The notes: generated by a model not told the origin, from the letters alone. Counted from the first letter of the stretch, positions 23,995-37,644 are shown. The stretch is 64,000 bases of DNA from Chamaecrista fasciculata (GCA_003254925.1 QANZ01030773.1:1-64000), one strand, 5' to 3'. Numbers and translations are program-made.

Positions 23995-26900
23995 ATGGGC
24001 TTCTTCGACTTGAACATACCATACCCAACAGAACCCTCGTCGGCCAATAAAGCCTCGCTCGAAAGACAACGTATGAAGCTCGTCGTCAAGGCTATGGAGT
24101 TAGGTTACATTGGAATCGCTTACAATCGCATGATCAAGGGCGTCATGTCTGATCACCACCGTTGCAACATCCCTCTCCTCACCCTCTCGTCCCTCCTCAA
24201 GGTTGCTCCGTCTCTTTCCCTCTCCGTCAAGCTCCACCGTGAGCTTCTCGGAACCCCGTCGGTTGCCCCGTTCCGTCAGTATACTCGCCTTACTGTTTGC
24301 GTTGACAACGCCTCGCAGGCTCAGGCCCTCAATCCGGGAAATCCAATTTTGAAGACCTATGATTTGGTGGCCGTAAGGCCAATGAATCAGACCGCATTTG
24401 ATCAGGCATGTGAGAGAATGGAGGTTAGTTCAGAATTCTGAGAAACATGGAATTATGAGCTTTAGCTTTACTGGTTTTAGTCTCACTTATAATGTTAATG
24501 GCTATTGAGTAAGTAGTATTAACTGAAGATCCTGATTATGATAGGCTAATGTTTGAAATTATTGTAGGTAGATATAGTTTCGATTGATTTCTCAGAAAAG
24601 TTGCCCTTTAGATTGAAGCAACCTATGGTCAAGGCTGCTGCAGAGGTTTGTTCTTGGCTGTGACTTTTCCTCTTTATTTATTTATTTATTTTGAAATAAA
24701 AAGAATAAACAGATGAGAATTTGAAAAATCTTTACAAGATCTTAATTAACATAGAGCTTATTCATATGCAGAGAGGAGTTTGTTTTGAAGTAACATACTC
24801 TGGTTTAATTACAGACATTCAAGTAAGGAGGCAGTTGATATGCAATGCCAAGGTAGTAGCAACTATTCTAAAGTTTTGGTTTATTGAATTGAGTGAATAC
24901 ATTAGAAGAATTGGATTACTTGACTGTTTACTTCTCAATTGGTTTACTCAACTGTTTACTTCTTATAATGCATCTTTTGCTGTAATGCATATCGGTCTTG
25001 TTCACTTTGTGCCATGGCTCCATCCACATTAGATTACTACAGTTTTAAAGAGGGGATGCAATACATTTTGCATTAGGGAATATACTTAGCCGACAGAAAG
25101 AATATTGTCGGAATCGAAGACATACTTATACATTGTGTCCTGTAAGTTGATTGAAGTCTGGTATCATGAAATTTTGCTGATAGTTACTGACATGTTCCAG
25201 ACAAAAAAAAGTTTCTGACATTTAAATGGAGATCCTAAAGAATAGTTCTAGACTTTCTTTAGTGATGCAGAAGAATGACGGATATAAGTTGCTTTGATGC
25301 TGATTTCTAGGAATTGAGTTAGATGTTATGTGATGTCAATGATTCTTCTGTAATTAAATAAGATTACTTTCTTCCATGTTCCAACTTTTAACTGGCTAGA
25401 ACTACGAGTACTTTTCCACATACAGAACTATGTTCAAGTTCTAATGTTGTAGAATATATTTTCTCATGCTTGAACTGTCAATATATGGAAACTGACAATC
25501 TGATTACACATTTAGTTGTTGGTGGATTGGACTCGAGGAAGGAACATAATATTATCAAGTGCTGCTTCTTCTGTGGATGAACTTAGAGGGCCTTATGATG
25601 TCGCTAACTTGTCATTATTGCTAGGGCTTTCTAAAGAGAAAGCTAAAGCAGCTATTTCTAAAAATTGTAGGTATGTAGATTGCTAGAATTCTTTTTAACT
25701 GTTTGATTCTTTTATATCTATGTTTAAGATATATTCCAAATGGTTTGCAGGACTCTTTTGGCAAGTTCTTTAAGGAAAAAGAAATATTACAAGGAGGCAA
25801 TAAGAATAGAAGTTAAACCTTCAGGTGCACCTTCTAATTCCAAAGAAGCTTGGCAGAAAGAGTTACTTCAATGGGATCCTATCTCGAGTGGTGGAGGTGA
25901 TCTGTTGTTGGACGACTTGGCCAAGTCCTTTTCTTCCTCGTATAAAGCATCAAATACTACAAAAGCCATTGACTTTGCTTCAGTGATTGATAGCATTCCA
26001 TCTCACGGTTTTCAAGTCAAGGATTTTTTATCTGCTAAAAATTCTGTCCATAATGTTCCAGATAACAATGATAACTTCCTGCCTGTTACTGAAGAAGTAA
26101 ACAAGTCAACAAGTGTGCTTAAGAACCTGAATGAGCAGCCCACTATGCTTGATGTCTGTCCTGAAGCAGAGGAAGAATTATACGATCCAATAAAGCATCA
26201 GGCTTCCAGCATTGACAATCTTACACCGAAAAGTTTTAGAAGTGAACATTCCAAAGCTTTCAAACTCGTTGATGAGGAAAGAAAGGCTCCGACGAGTAAA
26301 ACAAAATCAGAACTTGAATTTGTGAATTACTCGTATGAAAATTGCACCCATTTAGAAGCAAATGCACAGGAATATCGGTCTGATAAATGCATCTCAAGTA
26401 GTGCATTGGATGATGTAATACCGGATAAGAATGAGAAAACGGACACATCATTGGCTGATGCCAAACTACAAGAGGCACAAAATCGTGATTGTGAATTAAA
26501 ATCTTTAAACGGATCTATGGAAGTCGATTTTCCTACCCTCGTGTACATTAAGCACATGAACGAGAGTGGCTCTTGTGCCAATTCAAATGCACAAATTGAC
26601 AAGATCCGTGACACGTTGCTAAAGGAGGATACAAAAATTGGAGAGCTTACAATCATGGAGATGAACAATTCCGTACCTGAAAATTTGACGGGAGATGAAC
26701 AATGTAACAAACATGAATCAGAAATAGCTGAGCTTGGTGAGATGCCACAGCAAACATCTCACCAGATACAAATGGAAGATGATTCCTCAATTGCAACACA
26801 TACAACAGAAGTGATTGTGGAAGATCAAAAGCATGCTATAGTGTGCACTGACTCTCATCAATTTGCAAGGATTCAGTCTGTATCAGGTACCCTTCCATTG

Positions 26901-28272
26901 ACTTATTGTCTTATTCCTTTGTATGCTTCCTTGACCATATCAGTTTATGTGACCTTGCAATTTGATAAGATGATTTTTGATTCATTCTTTGCAATAATTG
27001 CTTTTCTTGTATAACTTATCATTAAAATAAACTTATTCTAATTGTGATCGAATAGGGATGATCATGGTTAGAGTACTATGATCCCATCTCTGGATCCAGA
27101 TATGAGTGGGTACCAAAATCCATCCCCATCCTCGGATCTTACTAATAATCTGGTTCCTATATTTGGATCAAATTCTAAGAGATTTTAAAATAGATTTTAT
27201 TTTTTTTATTAATATATGTATTTTCTTCAATTTTTTATATCTATAACTATAATATATAAATTATAAATATAATTATGCAATTAAATTACTTCAATATGTA
27301 TGAAATATTTGACATTTTATCTTTCTAATTTTATATTTTCTCAATACATAAAGTTTAAAAACATCATATTTTTATATATAAAAAAATAGGGTAAATTGCA
27401 CTTTGGTACCCTGTGGTATTCTCCATTAACACTTTGGTACTCTTTGGAGCTATTTTGTAATTTTAACCATAATAAATTTTACAAAAATTACATATTGACC
27501 CCAAAAAAATTTTAAATTTTTCATTTTAGTCCCTATATAATATGTATCCAGGGACCTATTTGTAATTTTTTGAAAATTTTTTGGGGTCATTATGTAATTT
27601 TTGCAAAATTTGTTATAGTTAAAATTACAAAATAGCTTCAAAGGGTACCAAAGTGTTAATGGAGAATACCACAGGGTACCAAAGTGTCAAGTTTCAAACC
27701 ACAGGGTACCAAAGTGAAATAGGGTCAAACCACAGGGTACCAAAGTGTAATTTACCCAAAAAATATTTACTATTATAGGTAGAATACATTCTTAACCATC
27801 TCTGGATCCGTTGACATTAGACTCGTACCCACAAGATAAAGTTTTACGGTATTCGGTGGGGTATTTTGATCATCCTTGTAGTTGAACCCCAAAAATAAAA
27901 GCTTTCAGAATCAGACTTGTTTTTTATTTTCAACTTGTTAACTCCTTACAAATGAACAAATCTGAATAGATGTAGATTTGTAGATTTCCTGATATGTAAG
28001 TAAGTCATAAGTTCATTCCTATCACTAACTCTGTTATTCTTCACCGAATCATACTTTCTCTTTGATTGCGTATAACCAAACAACTTGCATCTTGAACTTT
28101 TCATGATACAAATAGACCCACATGCTTCACATTTCCATTATCTGTAGGTACATCGAGAGTGAAGCGGAGGATGAAAGGTGGGATACATCTATCTCCTTTC
28201 AAGCGATTGTTGAATCCGGTGACTTTCAAGAAGAAAGCTAAAAAACTACAAAGCAGAACTAAGATGATATAA
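23995..28272 (+). CDS. RPP30: Ribonuclease P/MRP protein subunit p30 (GAF1/RPP30-like)
   Basis: Six exons: 23995-24423, 24568-24645, 24772-24852, 25516-25670, 25751-26886 and 28148-28272, giving 667 residues. All introns are GT-AG and joins keep frame. Residues 1-250 form the p30 (PHP-like TIM-barrel) domain: MGFFDLNIPYPTEPS at the start, VDIVSIDFSEKLPFRLK, RGVCFEVTYSGLI, then NIILSSAA and ELRGPYDVANLSLLLGLS. A long, acidic, Ser/Glu-rich region with no recognised domain follows (about 280-625). The protein ends in a very basic tail encoded by exon 6 (TSRVKRRMKGGIHLSPFKR...KKKAKK). The p30 subunit serves in tRNA 5'-end maturation and rRNA processing in the nucleus. Arabidopsis GAF1 is needed for gametophyte development. 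The last intron is long (1.26 kb) and carries nested transposons. Confidence 0.95.
27056..27875. mobile_element. hAT-like non-autonomous element in RPP30 intron 5
   Basis: The ends are GGATGATC at 27056 and GATCATCC at 27875, a short perfect inverted repeat. The body shares extended similarity with 9883-10290. It is split by a younger fold-back element (27389-27757). No clear 8-bp duplication was found at its own ends, so the superfamily is only a guess. Confidence 0.55.
27389..27757. mobile_element. Fold-back element, family B (GGTACCCTGTGG arms), nested copy
   Basis: The ends are GGGTAAATTGCACTTTGGTA and its near reverse complement (...CCAAAGTGTAATTTACCC). It is flanked by the direct repeat AAAAAATA at 27381-27388 and 27758-27765, an 8-bp target duplication. 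GGTAC-type motifs stand at 27405 and 27435 in the left arm and at 27644, 27675, 27705 and 27736 in the right arm. It lies inside the hAT-like element, so it is the younger insertion. Confidence 0.85.
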
Positions 28273-31077
28273 TTATGCTTCATTTTCTGCTTTCCTTTTT
28301 TGGTCACGGACTCACGGTTATTATTGTTTTTATATAAGGTAATTTTTTCATAGTTTTCAATGCAAAGGGAAAGAAAAAGTTCGTGATAGTTTAAACATCA
28401 ATAGATCCTAGTGGCTTCAAAATCAATATTCAATAGTCTGTATTACAGTTCATGGGCGTATTTTAACCAATGTATGGGGAATTGAGTAAGCATAAAACAG
28501 CTCCTATTTGGTTTAATTTTATAATGATCATATCAAACCATATTCTAACTGTTGCATGGCCCTCGGCTTACAAGAATTGAGATTTAGCTTGTACTTTCTT
28601 GGATGATTATGAACCAACTTCAAACGAAAGGAGTGTCCGTAATTTTCCCAATCTTGATTAGTATTCTTAGTGACCTCTTCTGGAGTAAGCCATAATGGTT
28701 GGAATCACATCTTCTGAAGTAGAAACTGGTGAAGTCTTTTTGTAATGTGGTGGAACGAGTGTAAAACGTATCAGTAAGCGTCTAGATGTTATTGATATTT
28801 TGCATAATAACCCATTATTAAGTTTTTTTTTATGGAATATTAACCCATTGTTATGTTTTGTACCCATTCTATAATCTTAATATGTAGATCCTTTTGTCTC
28901 CTTTCAACAACTTCTTCTCACTTTAGATGAGTAAATTAATTTTTTTGGCCAATGAGTGAATTAATTTACTCTGTGTAATATTATCGAGTCGATAATATGA
29001 TCTCTAGAAAAATTGAATTACACAGCTATATTTTTTTAAAGAATTAGATTCTATAACAAGTAATGTGGAATATAATGTATTTACATTATGAAATGGTTAA
29101 TTTGAAAATGAATGCCTTGCAATCTCTCTCTCTCTCTCTATATATGAATACAACTGCAATCCTGATCCGTTTTTATGGACAAACTCTACTACTTCACAAC
29201 ATATTATTAACTGTGAAGGTAAACGGCATACATGCAGATTACAAACTAGGATTTTCTTATCATTTTCTTCTCACTCTAAGATGTGTCATCCTAGCTCTTC
29301 TAACAATTCATAAAGAGAAAATATAATATCTTGCCAAATTCTTATTTGAACTTTCTTTTTTGGGTCTGTCAATAAAAATCACTCCATCACAGAGGCCTTG
29401 TAGTAACCTTTAATAAAAAGATCAGAGTCATGAGCAATACAAATTCAAAGCAAGTTATATCCAGAGAAAAGGGAAACTGAAAAAACAAACCACTGAAGGA
29501 AAAATACAGAGTTGTGATCTCCTCCGGTTCGCCGGACCGTGTTCTTAAGCTCTCAAGGCAAGATTTTTACAGAGAAAGAGATGCTTTCACAGATCACAGA
29601 AAAAGCATAATCTTTGTGGTGTAAGATAGAAAATGAAACTTAAATTCAAATTCAAATCAAAAAACACGATGAAATTTATCGTTAATTTATTGAAAGGAGT
29701 AAGTCAAAAAATATAATTGATCAAAATGTAAAACTTTTAGAACAAAATTAATAGTGAAAATATTGGAGATAAAATTAAAAATTAATATAAAATTTAAAAA
29801 CGAATAAATACTTTTGAGAAACAATAAAAAAGAGATTGATAAGAAAGGAGGGTAGGGTAGAATCCATGAAAGTTCCAACTAAGAAGGTCTGGGTCCAGAT
29901 TGGTATTGCTAGGCATGTGCTCTTGATTTTGGAAGCCAACCCCATAGTTTTCTTTTTTGGAGTTTGTAGCACAATCAAATCAATCAATAGGTATTAATAT
30001 TATCATCATCAAGAAAGCCTTTTCCAACATATTGTAGGTTTAGCTTCTCTTCTAGCTAGCTACTAACTAGATTACTCTCATGGCTTCCATTATCTAATTT
30101 TCTTCCATTCAAGCGTCGGTGATATCCAAAAGCAATCATATGAAAATTTAAAAAAATATTTTGTATATATGGGTTAACCAATACTAGATTACTATGTAAC
30201 ACACTTTCATGTTAAATATAAATAATTTACTCTACAGTCTACTGTTCAATTGAGTATAGATGTTAAAATGTTGCTGTTGTTTTCTTGTGTTTTCTCTCAT
30301 TCTTAACTTGCAGTCTTGCAACAAGGAATTCAGCGGAGATTGAGTTAATTTTTTATACTATATATGATTAATACAGGTTCAAATTTTCGTAAAAAAAAAT
30401 GTGTTTGTTGGATTAAGTGGTTATTATTAGGCCAAAAGTTATAGCTCTTAGTAAGAACACAACTCTATTTCTTTAATTCGCGGTAAAATAAACATTTAAT
30501 TGCTATGGTTTGACTATAATTTCACCTCATACCCGAACCTCCATCAAAGGACAATTGTTGTCCTACCTTGATTAACAAAAATTTTCTCCTTAGCAATTGT
30601 CTTGTCAGGTTTTGAATCCATGACCTTAGCTCTAAATATTAATTGTTAATTAAGCGCTTATCATTATGCTAAAAGTTATGACTATTAGTAATGACGCAAC
30701 TCTATTTATTTAACTCATAGTAGTCTAGTAGAGCAGACGCTCATGCGCCATAATTTAACTATGACTTAGCCTCATATTCAAATTTTTTTACATGACAATA
30801 ACTTAAATATAATTGTTTCCAATAAAATATATCTATGAAAATTTTAAGAAAAGAAAAAAAACTTGCAATAAGGTAAAATGATGTTTCATACAATATATGT
30901 TCTCAATTAATGGTCAATCCCACAAGTACTAAAAGTTTACAAATCAGTTTATTTGGACAAGAATCGTACTAAAAGGAGTAACCTCCTGAAAATTACTTGT
31001 GGTACACCAACTTTTACAAATTCGCCTTCATGAAAACATTACACTCATATATATGCATATATATATATATATATATA
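28273..31077. other. Intergenic region, no supported gene
   Basis: AT-rich. There is a CT microsatellite near 29126-29140. A stretch with leader-like composition lies near 29400-29640, and diverged direct repeats lie at 30400-30540 and 30650-30790 (TTATNATTANGCCAAAAGTT...ACACAACTCTATTT type). No open frame has recognisable homology. Confidence 0.4.
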
Positions 31078-31110
31078 CTAGAGGCTTTGAGTGCCCTAAC
31101 GGGCACGCAA
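31078..31110 (-). mobile_element. Probable Helitron 3' terminus
   Basis: Read on the - strand, an 8-bp-stem hairpin made of GTGCCCGT and TAGGGCAC is followed 9 bases later by CTAG and then T in an (AT)n run. This matches the Helitron 3' rule: a hairpin about 10 bases before CTRR, inserted 5' of T. The element would extend rightward on the + coordinate. I could not locate its 5' TC end. Confidence 0.55.
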
Positions 31111-32735
31111 ATATGTATGTAAAATAAATGAAGGACTAAATTGTTAACACAATAAAAAAGAAGGATCAAATAATAATTTTTCTCTTATTATTAATTTTGT
31201 ACTATAATTTTAAAATGTGGACGACCAGAAAGGGTGGAGCCATATAATATAAGATATATACACACATACATTAACTCTTTCCGTCTGAATTTTTTGGATA
31301 TTAAAATCCACACACAAACCTATAGTGGGTAACACAGCGCCGGCTCACAAAGTAGTTTAAGATGAGAAGAGCCTTTAAAGATTAAATGGCTTTATTATGA
31401 GAGTAACATGGATTCAAATATCTCATCATCATCATAGTTCAAATATTTATATAATATTCCTTTACCATCATCCACAACTTTTTTGGTAATTTGTGTGTAC
31501 ACTCTTTAATTAATCATCACTAGAAACTAGGGAACTTAGCCACTTTTTAGTAGTCTAATTCAATCATTGGGGGTGCAAAGTTACAAACTCACAAGCCACA
31601 ACGCTATTCTTAAAGTTGACAATATTAAAATAATAATAATAATAAAAAATATCAAGGTTTAAAAATCAAATAGAATATTGAACCGGTTAAGATTACGATT
31701 TAAAATTTGATAGTTCAATCGAGATTCTATCGGTAACAATAAAATCAATTAAAAATAATAAAAATGTTTAAATATAATAAAATTTTAATTCAAATAATCA
31801 TAATTAAGTTATAAAATATAGTTATAACATTAATATATAAATATAAATTTCATAAATTAACATAAAATAATATAAAAATAATCAAACTTTATAATATTTA
31901 TTATATTAATGTCATCAAGTGATATTTTATAATTATTTTCTTTATTAAATTTAAGTTTATAATCAACATTCTTTAATATTTGATTTATAAGTATAAAAAA
32001 AATTAAAATGAAATATAAAAATTCAAATAGGCCAGTTCAACCGATTTTTCATTGATTTTGGTCAATTTTATCGAGTTTTGACCGATTCTTATAGTACGAG
32101 GTTTTATATTTAACTCGGACCGGACTACTAAAAAAATAAATACAATAAAACTGTTGCTAATAAAGTTTTGCAATTTTTTTTTATAGTTTTCCACATGTAT
32201 CTTCAACTAAAGATATTGTTTAAGGGAAATGGATCAGCTAAATTATGTTGGCTGAATTTTGCTAAATTATCATTTCTTGACCATTGGATCAGTTGACTAA
32301 GACTTGATGTGTTGACTTTCAAATTAAATTAATGATGTAGATTAAATACTTCAGCAATCCTACTGTAGCTGAACCACTCCCATTGTTTAAGTGAGGATGA
32401 GAGGATTTATTGAACATTAAATGCACACATATAATACATTTAAATCTAAATTCATCAGTTAGTGAGAGACTAACCCATCTCCCAAGACTATTTAACCGCA
32501 ATTATAAGCTTTGCATGTTTAAAGTACACATTGAAGATCAAAGGTGCAAATGGTTTTTAAATATTATCATAAACTTGGACATATTCATTTTCGGCAAAAA
32601 GATTGTCGGGGCCGAACAGGGGATCTATGTTCAGTTGTTCACCATCTTTGTAGTCTTATTTAAATATTAAACATCAAGTGCTGTTGTTTTCATTATATAT
32701 ATTTATATATATGTACAAAATATTTGCTCTTTGTT
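31111..32735. other. AT-rich intergenic DNA
   Basis: Very AT-rich, with no supported gene. The motif GGGTGGAGCCATATAATATA at 31233 recurs at 62943 (see findings). A degenerate stretch near 31680-32140 contains AACCGGTT-like pieces, probably old repeat. Confidence 0.4.
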
Positions 32736-32739
32736 TTGG

Positions 32740-33615
32740 GTCAAAGTATAATTTTGGTCCTTTATCTTTGGGATAAGTTGCTCTTCATCATTTTTTTCTT
32801 TGGTCTTATATTTTTCTCAAAAGTTTCATTCATTAGTCCTAATGTCTAAATATAACCATATCTCTCTCTTTGATTGCAATGAGTTCAAATGTATATGTTA
32901 CTCTTAACGAGTTTTTTCTTTGTCTAGTTTTAGAGCCGTCAGCAAACAAAGTCAAATTAGACTTCAAACGTGCGCTACTTGTTTCATAGTCAAACGAGCG
33001 AAGTTGATTATATTTTTCTTGTTTCAACTTTGATTTGCGACAAGTTTAAAACTACGAGTTACTTTTGATGAGTCATTTTTCTGCCAAGTTAAGATCATTG
33101 GCAAATGAAGTCAAATCGAGCCTCAGAGTGATTTTCTATGATTTTTCACATTTTGGTTCTAGAACCACTTCTGAGCCGATTTGATTTCATTTGCAGAAGG
33201 TCCCAATTGGCCAGAAAAAGGGCTCGTCAATTGTAACACATAGCTCCAAACTTGTCACAATCAAACTTGATATAAAAGAGATATGACTAACTTCGCTTTT
33301 TTATTTTTTTTTTATTTTTGGTAAAACTTCTCTTTTTTATTATAAAAGGAGTGACATACTTTTGGAGCCCGAGTTAACATTGTTTGTCGTTGGCAATCAC
33401 TATACGAAGAAAGAATTCGTTAACAATAACTCGTGACTCCAAATTCGTCACAGTTAAACTTAAAATAAGATAGATATGGTCACATTCAGACGTTAGACAA
33501 AGAGAGTAAAACTTTTAGAAAAGATATATATATATATAGAACCGAAATCACAAGAAAAAAGATAAAGAGTTAACTTGCAACAAAAAATAAAAGACCCAAA
33601 TTACATTTTCTTAAT
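32740..33615. mobile_element. Fold-back element, family A, enlarged copy
   Basis: The left edge GGGTCAAAGTATAATTTTGG has a diverged counterpart at the right edge (...AAGACCCAAATTACATTTT). The interior has two inverted halves. Each carries the family A core (AACGAGT..TTTTTCT, GTCAGCAAACAAAGTCAAA, TTTCATAGTCAAACGAGCG), and in the right half the order is reversed (CTCGTCAATTG, TTCGTTAACAATAACTCG). A poly-T/AT run interrupts it near 33297-33345. Confidence 0.65.
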
Positions 33616-34482
33616 GGTCTGAATATCAATATCTTCTGTAGGAAACTTGATACATACTTTTGATCGGTATCAATATAATTTGAACTTCAGACTGTAAAGT
33701 AAGGGTACGATATGAGCACTGTTTTGAAAAATCAGTCGGTCGGACTGGTTGAACCGTGAATTAACCAATGGTTCGGCCCAAGTTAGATAGAAAGCCGTCG
33801 TGACAAAGAACCGGTTTAAAATCGAAAAACCGCTCTGAACTAAACGATTTGGGGTTGAACCGATTCAGAATATTTTTGTTTATTTTTTTTACTTTTTGGA
33901 ATTAAAATGATGTTATTTTAAAGGTTTTTTTTTCTTATTAAGTTTAAACTCAAAATAATAAGCTATTTAGTAGTTTTCACTTCAATATTTAATTTTTTAT
34001 TCTTCTAGTTCTCACTTTCTTACTCAATCAAATTTAAATTCAAAGAATTTATTATATATTTTTAATAGTTATTAGTATATCTTTATTATTTTAAATTAAA
34101 TATATATATTTTTTAATTTATTTAATTATTAACGATCCGATCTCGGTTAAATTATTGAATCTTGAACCGCTACTTCACCCGATTCAATAATCGGTGCGGT
34201 TTAGATAGAAAACCTTTTTGACTTTAAAAACCTTGGATATGAGTGTTTAATGTTGTGAATGTTTTTTCTTTTATAAGAACAAAGACTTAATTAATTAACC
34301 GAACTAATTAATGATTTTGATTTTTGAGACAATTAACTTGGACCATATCTCAAGATTCTTACTCTTAATGAATGTCAATATGTCATGCTCCATCTAATTT
34401 ATATATTTAACCTCAAATAAAGGCCAAAGTATCTAATGAAAAGACATGCATTATAGCTAGACTTTGTTAAACGAAAAAGCGT

Positions 34483-34513
<31 letters not shown>

Positions 34514-35400
34514 CCATCATTGCTCATATATATCAACTATAAGGATTTACCTCATGCTCGTGCTTCTACTCTTTTTGACTCTTTTTCCTCCTTTCTCACT
34601 CAACAACTTTTAGTGTGTTCATACATATAGTTGCAATTCAACCACCCCAATAAAATTAGTAATTTATCACAGATAATTATGTTCTAATATAATAATTTAG
34701 ACAAAGACTAATATTGATGACAAAATAATTTTTGAGGGACTAAATTGATAAACTTTTTTTTTTCAGGGACTAAATTGAAAAATATTAATATTTGGGAAGC
34801 AAAGATAAAATTTTAAAATTATAATTGAACAGGATGGTTATTTTTTGTCTAATCTAATTCATTTCTCAAAATGATTTTCAAGTTAGAACCAATTAACTCT
34901 TCGTTCAATCCAACTAAAAATTAGACACTATGTGGTTCACTTCGGTCCAAATAACATTATTGGTATATATATATTGGCCAAGATTAGTGTAGTACTCATC
35001 AATTAATGTATATGCAGTTAAAGATATTATTAATACATAGTCATATATTTACCAACAGAATCAAATTCAGATGAACTTGTAGACAAATTCAGAGCACTTA
35101 ATTATTATTGTCTTGTTCCGAAATTTTACACCTCTCTCTATATATATGGAGAAACTTATATAAAGTTGATATAATGATATATATAGTGCTAGCTAGCTAG
35201 TCGATATATTATTGGTCACAATTGTCAACATCTTATACTTCTGCCTAATGGAGATATGCATGTATTTTCCTTTTACCCACAAGTACGCGCGCATGCATAT
35301 CAATAATTATCAACAAATAATTAAAATGATTGTACACTCGAAAATCGAAATTATATATATATATATATATAATTAGAAACAAAGCATCATATCTATACTA
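33616..35400. other. AT-rich intergenic DNA with old repeats
   Basis: A block with repeated AACCGGTT/CGGTTCGG words (33730-33870 and 34130-34220) looks like an old inverted repeat. An (AT)n run lies at 34485-34508. No coding signal was seen. Confidence 0.4.
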
Positions 35401-36660
35401 TATTATATGTGTGATGGTGCTTTTAGTTGGTGACCGGACACCTGTCGTAAGGTGTCAAACACGTCAAATTAAATTTATACTCGAGTCTCGCAAGTATAAA
35501 CTATATTTATTGAAATATAGTATAGATGCTTAACCCAAGGTCGAACTCTCGCGGAACTTCGTGGTTAAAGATAACTATTATTTATATGAATGACTATGAA
35601 TTTAAGTGAGGCTATAAAGATATTTATAAGAACAATTATATAAAGACACGGTAACAATAATATAAAGATATCCTAGAGAATAATCATGAATTCTACTATT
35701 ATAGTTCATCAAGACACAGGATTGAAGTATTACTCTAATTATGTCACCAACCACATTCAAAGATATTATCGAAACTTCGAATATAACCAAGAACAATGGT
35801 GAAAGATATAAGATTAGGATAGGTAACTCATTTTAAAACTAGGTTTATGAGCTATTTGCCAAAGCTCTTCGGGGCAATCTATATTATTGCCACATCAGAA
35901 CAATAAACAAATATAAGTAATAAAGAACAATCCTAATTATATAATCTAAGATATGTAAACCACTCTTTAGCAAACCCTAAAGAGCAACTTCATTAATCGT
36001 GAGAGAGACAAACTCTAGGAATGTCAGGTCTCATTACTTTAACAAAGTTTGATCTACTAATTCATATAATTGTACTTCGAAATAAAACACTTAGTTCTAA
36101 GAGCAATCAATGAATAAACATAATTAAATAACAACTCCCTGGACTATGAAGAACGATGAACTCCAGCTTCCTTCATGATACTCCTCTAGGATAAAGATGT
36201 TTAGGCTCTCATCATAGAGACCTATTGACAGCTACACTACTCTAATCTATTCTGCCACCAGTTGAGGTGCTGGAGCGTTTCTCTATTGTGAATTGACGAA
36301 TTGAGAAGTGGCATGAGAGCTCTTTTTATAGTCCAAGTTAAGGAATATGGGCCGTTGGATGGTATCTTGATATCTTGAATCTTAGCCGTCCAAATCATAT
36401 CTTGGAGCTTAATAAGTTACTTGTTGACGTCATACTCTTCCATATCTTGGAGCTCAAGTTTACTTTTTGACGTCATATTCTTCTAAGAGTCTTGCGTCGC
36501 GAGAATTCCTATTTTGCGCCGGCGGCTCACGTGGAGGCGCAACAATATCTTGTGCGATTTGATATCTTCTCGTTGATTCTAGATGATTCCCATTGGTTAG
36601 ACCCTGTTTGGATATCACAAACACTAAAAACCCATTAAATAGCACTTATTTATAAAATAC
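35401..36660. other. Repeat-like block, probable retrotransposon remnant
   Basis: The composition is distinct from its surroundings, with words such as GGTGTCAAACACGTCAAATT and CCAAGGTCGAACTCTCGCGG. These resemble the non-coding ends of plant LTR retrotransposons. No LTR pair, PBS or polyprotein was found, so the assignment is weak. Confidence 0.3.
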
Positions 36661-37208
36661 AATAAATAAACACTAATTAACCTATTTTATCCACTTTATT
36701 ATGTCATACCTTGGTGCAGCCCTTAGCATATTAATTTGTCTAATTCTAATATATTATTATTATAAACACATTAAAAGAAGGCCAAATAACTTGTTCACTT
36801 TTGGGCTGATCAGTTGGTCAAAAATAATTAAATTAAAAATTAAAAAAATAAGAAATAAACATGTGGAACTTGATACTTGGCTAAGTGTATAGATAATGGG
36901 AGAGAGAAATTAGTAGATGAGATTTAAGAAAGCGAAAACTTATTATTTGGTCTTTTAATTTTCACACTTCTAACGATTTAGTCATTGAATAATAGAAATA
37001 TACTATTTAGTCACTAAATAACTACAAATGTCAAATCAAACGTTATATACATATTTCTGTGTTCGTTAGGGCATGAAAAGCCCCTATCATTAAAATATGA
37101 GACCAGATCAAAGGAGTTTTTTGCTCATCACATTTTGATTCAATAATAGTATAATAATTACATTCCAGGCGCTGAAGCCGAGTGAGTATATATATATATA
37201 GAGGTAAA

Positions 37209-37644
37209 TGTTAGAAATATTGTATAGGTTTTGATAGTGTGATCACTGTCCTTAAGGAAATTAAGCTCCCACTATTCGTTTGCCGCTGGGTTTTATGGCA
37301 GATTTCCTCCAGGATTTTACAAAGCCTGATATTATAGCCAGCAAAACTATAATATATTTTGAACACAATTTAGGAAGGAAAAGTTGAAGATTAAATATGC
37401 TATTTATAGAGGGAAAACTGAAGAGGTACAACCTTTCAGATTCCTATACTCATATCTTTTCATGTCCAACTTTAATGGTTGGTTATAACTTGTCATGATT
37501 CAACATTCATGACTTTTCAATAAACAGTTACAACCATCTATATATGAAGAGTTATGACTCTTCACATATGAGCCCTCTTCTCAACCCTTCAACGTAACTT
37601 ATCCAATCCAATGTGGGACTTTAATTATTAACTATTTTCCAATA
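37209..37644 (-). mobile_element. Probable copia-type solo LTR
   Basis: The ends are TGTTAG and CCAATA, the latter one change from CCAACA. The near-duplicates GTAAA and ATAAA flank it. On the - strand it starts near TTGGAAAATAG with AGTCCCACATTGG shortly after, a layout common at copia LTR starts. No internal retrotransposon sequence accompanies it. Confidence 0.5.

Noticed and set aside
27389..27757. Regularly spaced repeats suggestive of a CRISPR array
   Set aside because: The blocks about 30 bases apart are inverted arms of a plant transposon with target duplication. The spacers are not unique and the genome is eukaryotic.
35401..36660. Named retrotransposon family assignment
   Set aside because: Words resemble plant LTR-element ends but there is no LTR pair, PBS or polyprotein. 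It is left as an unclassified repeat-like block.
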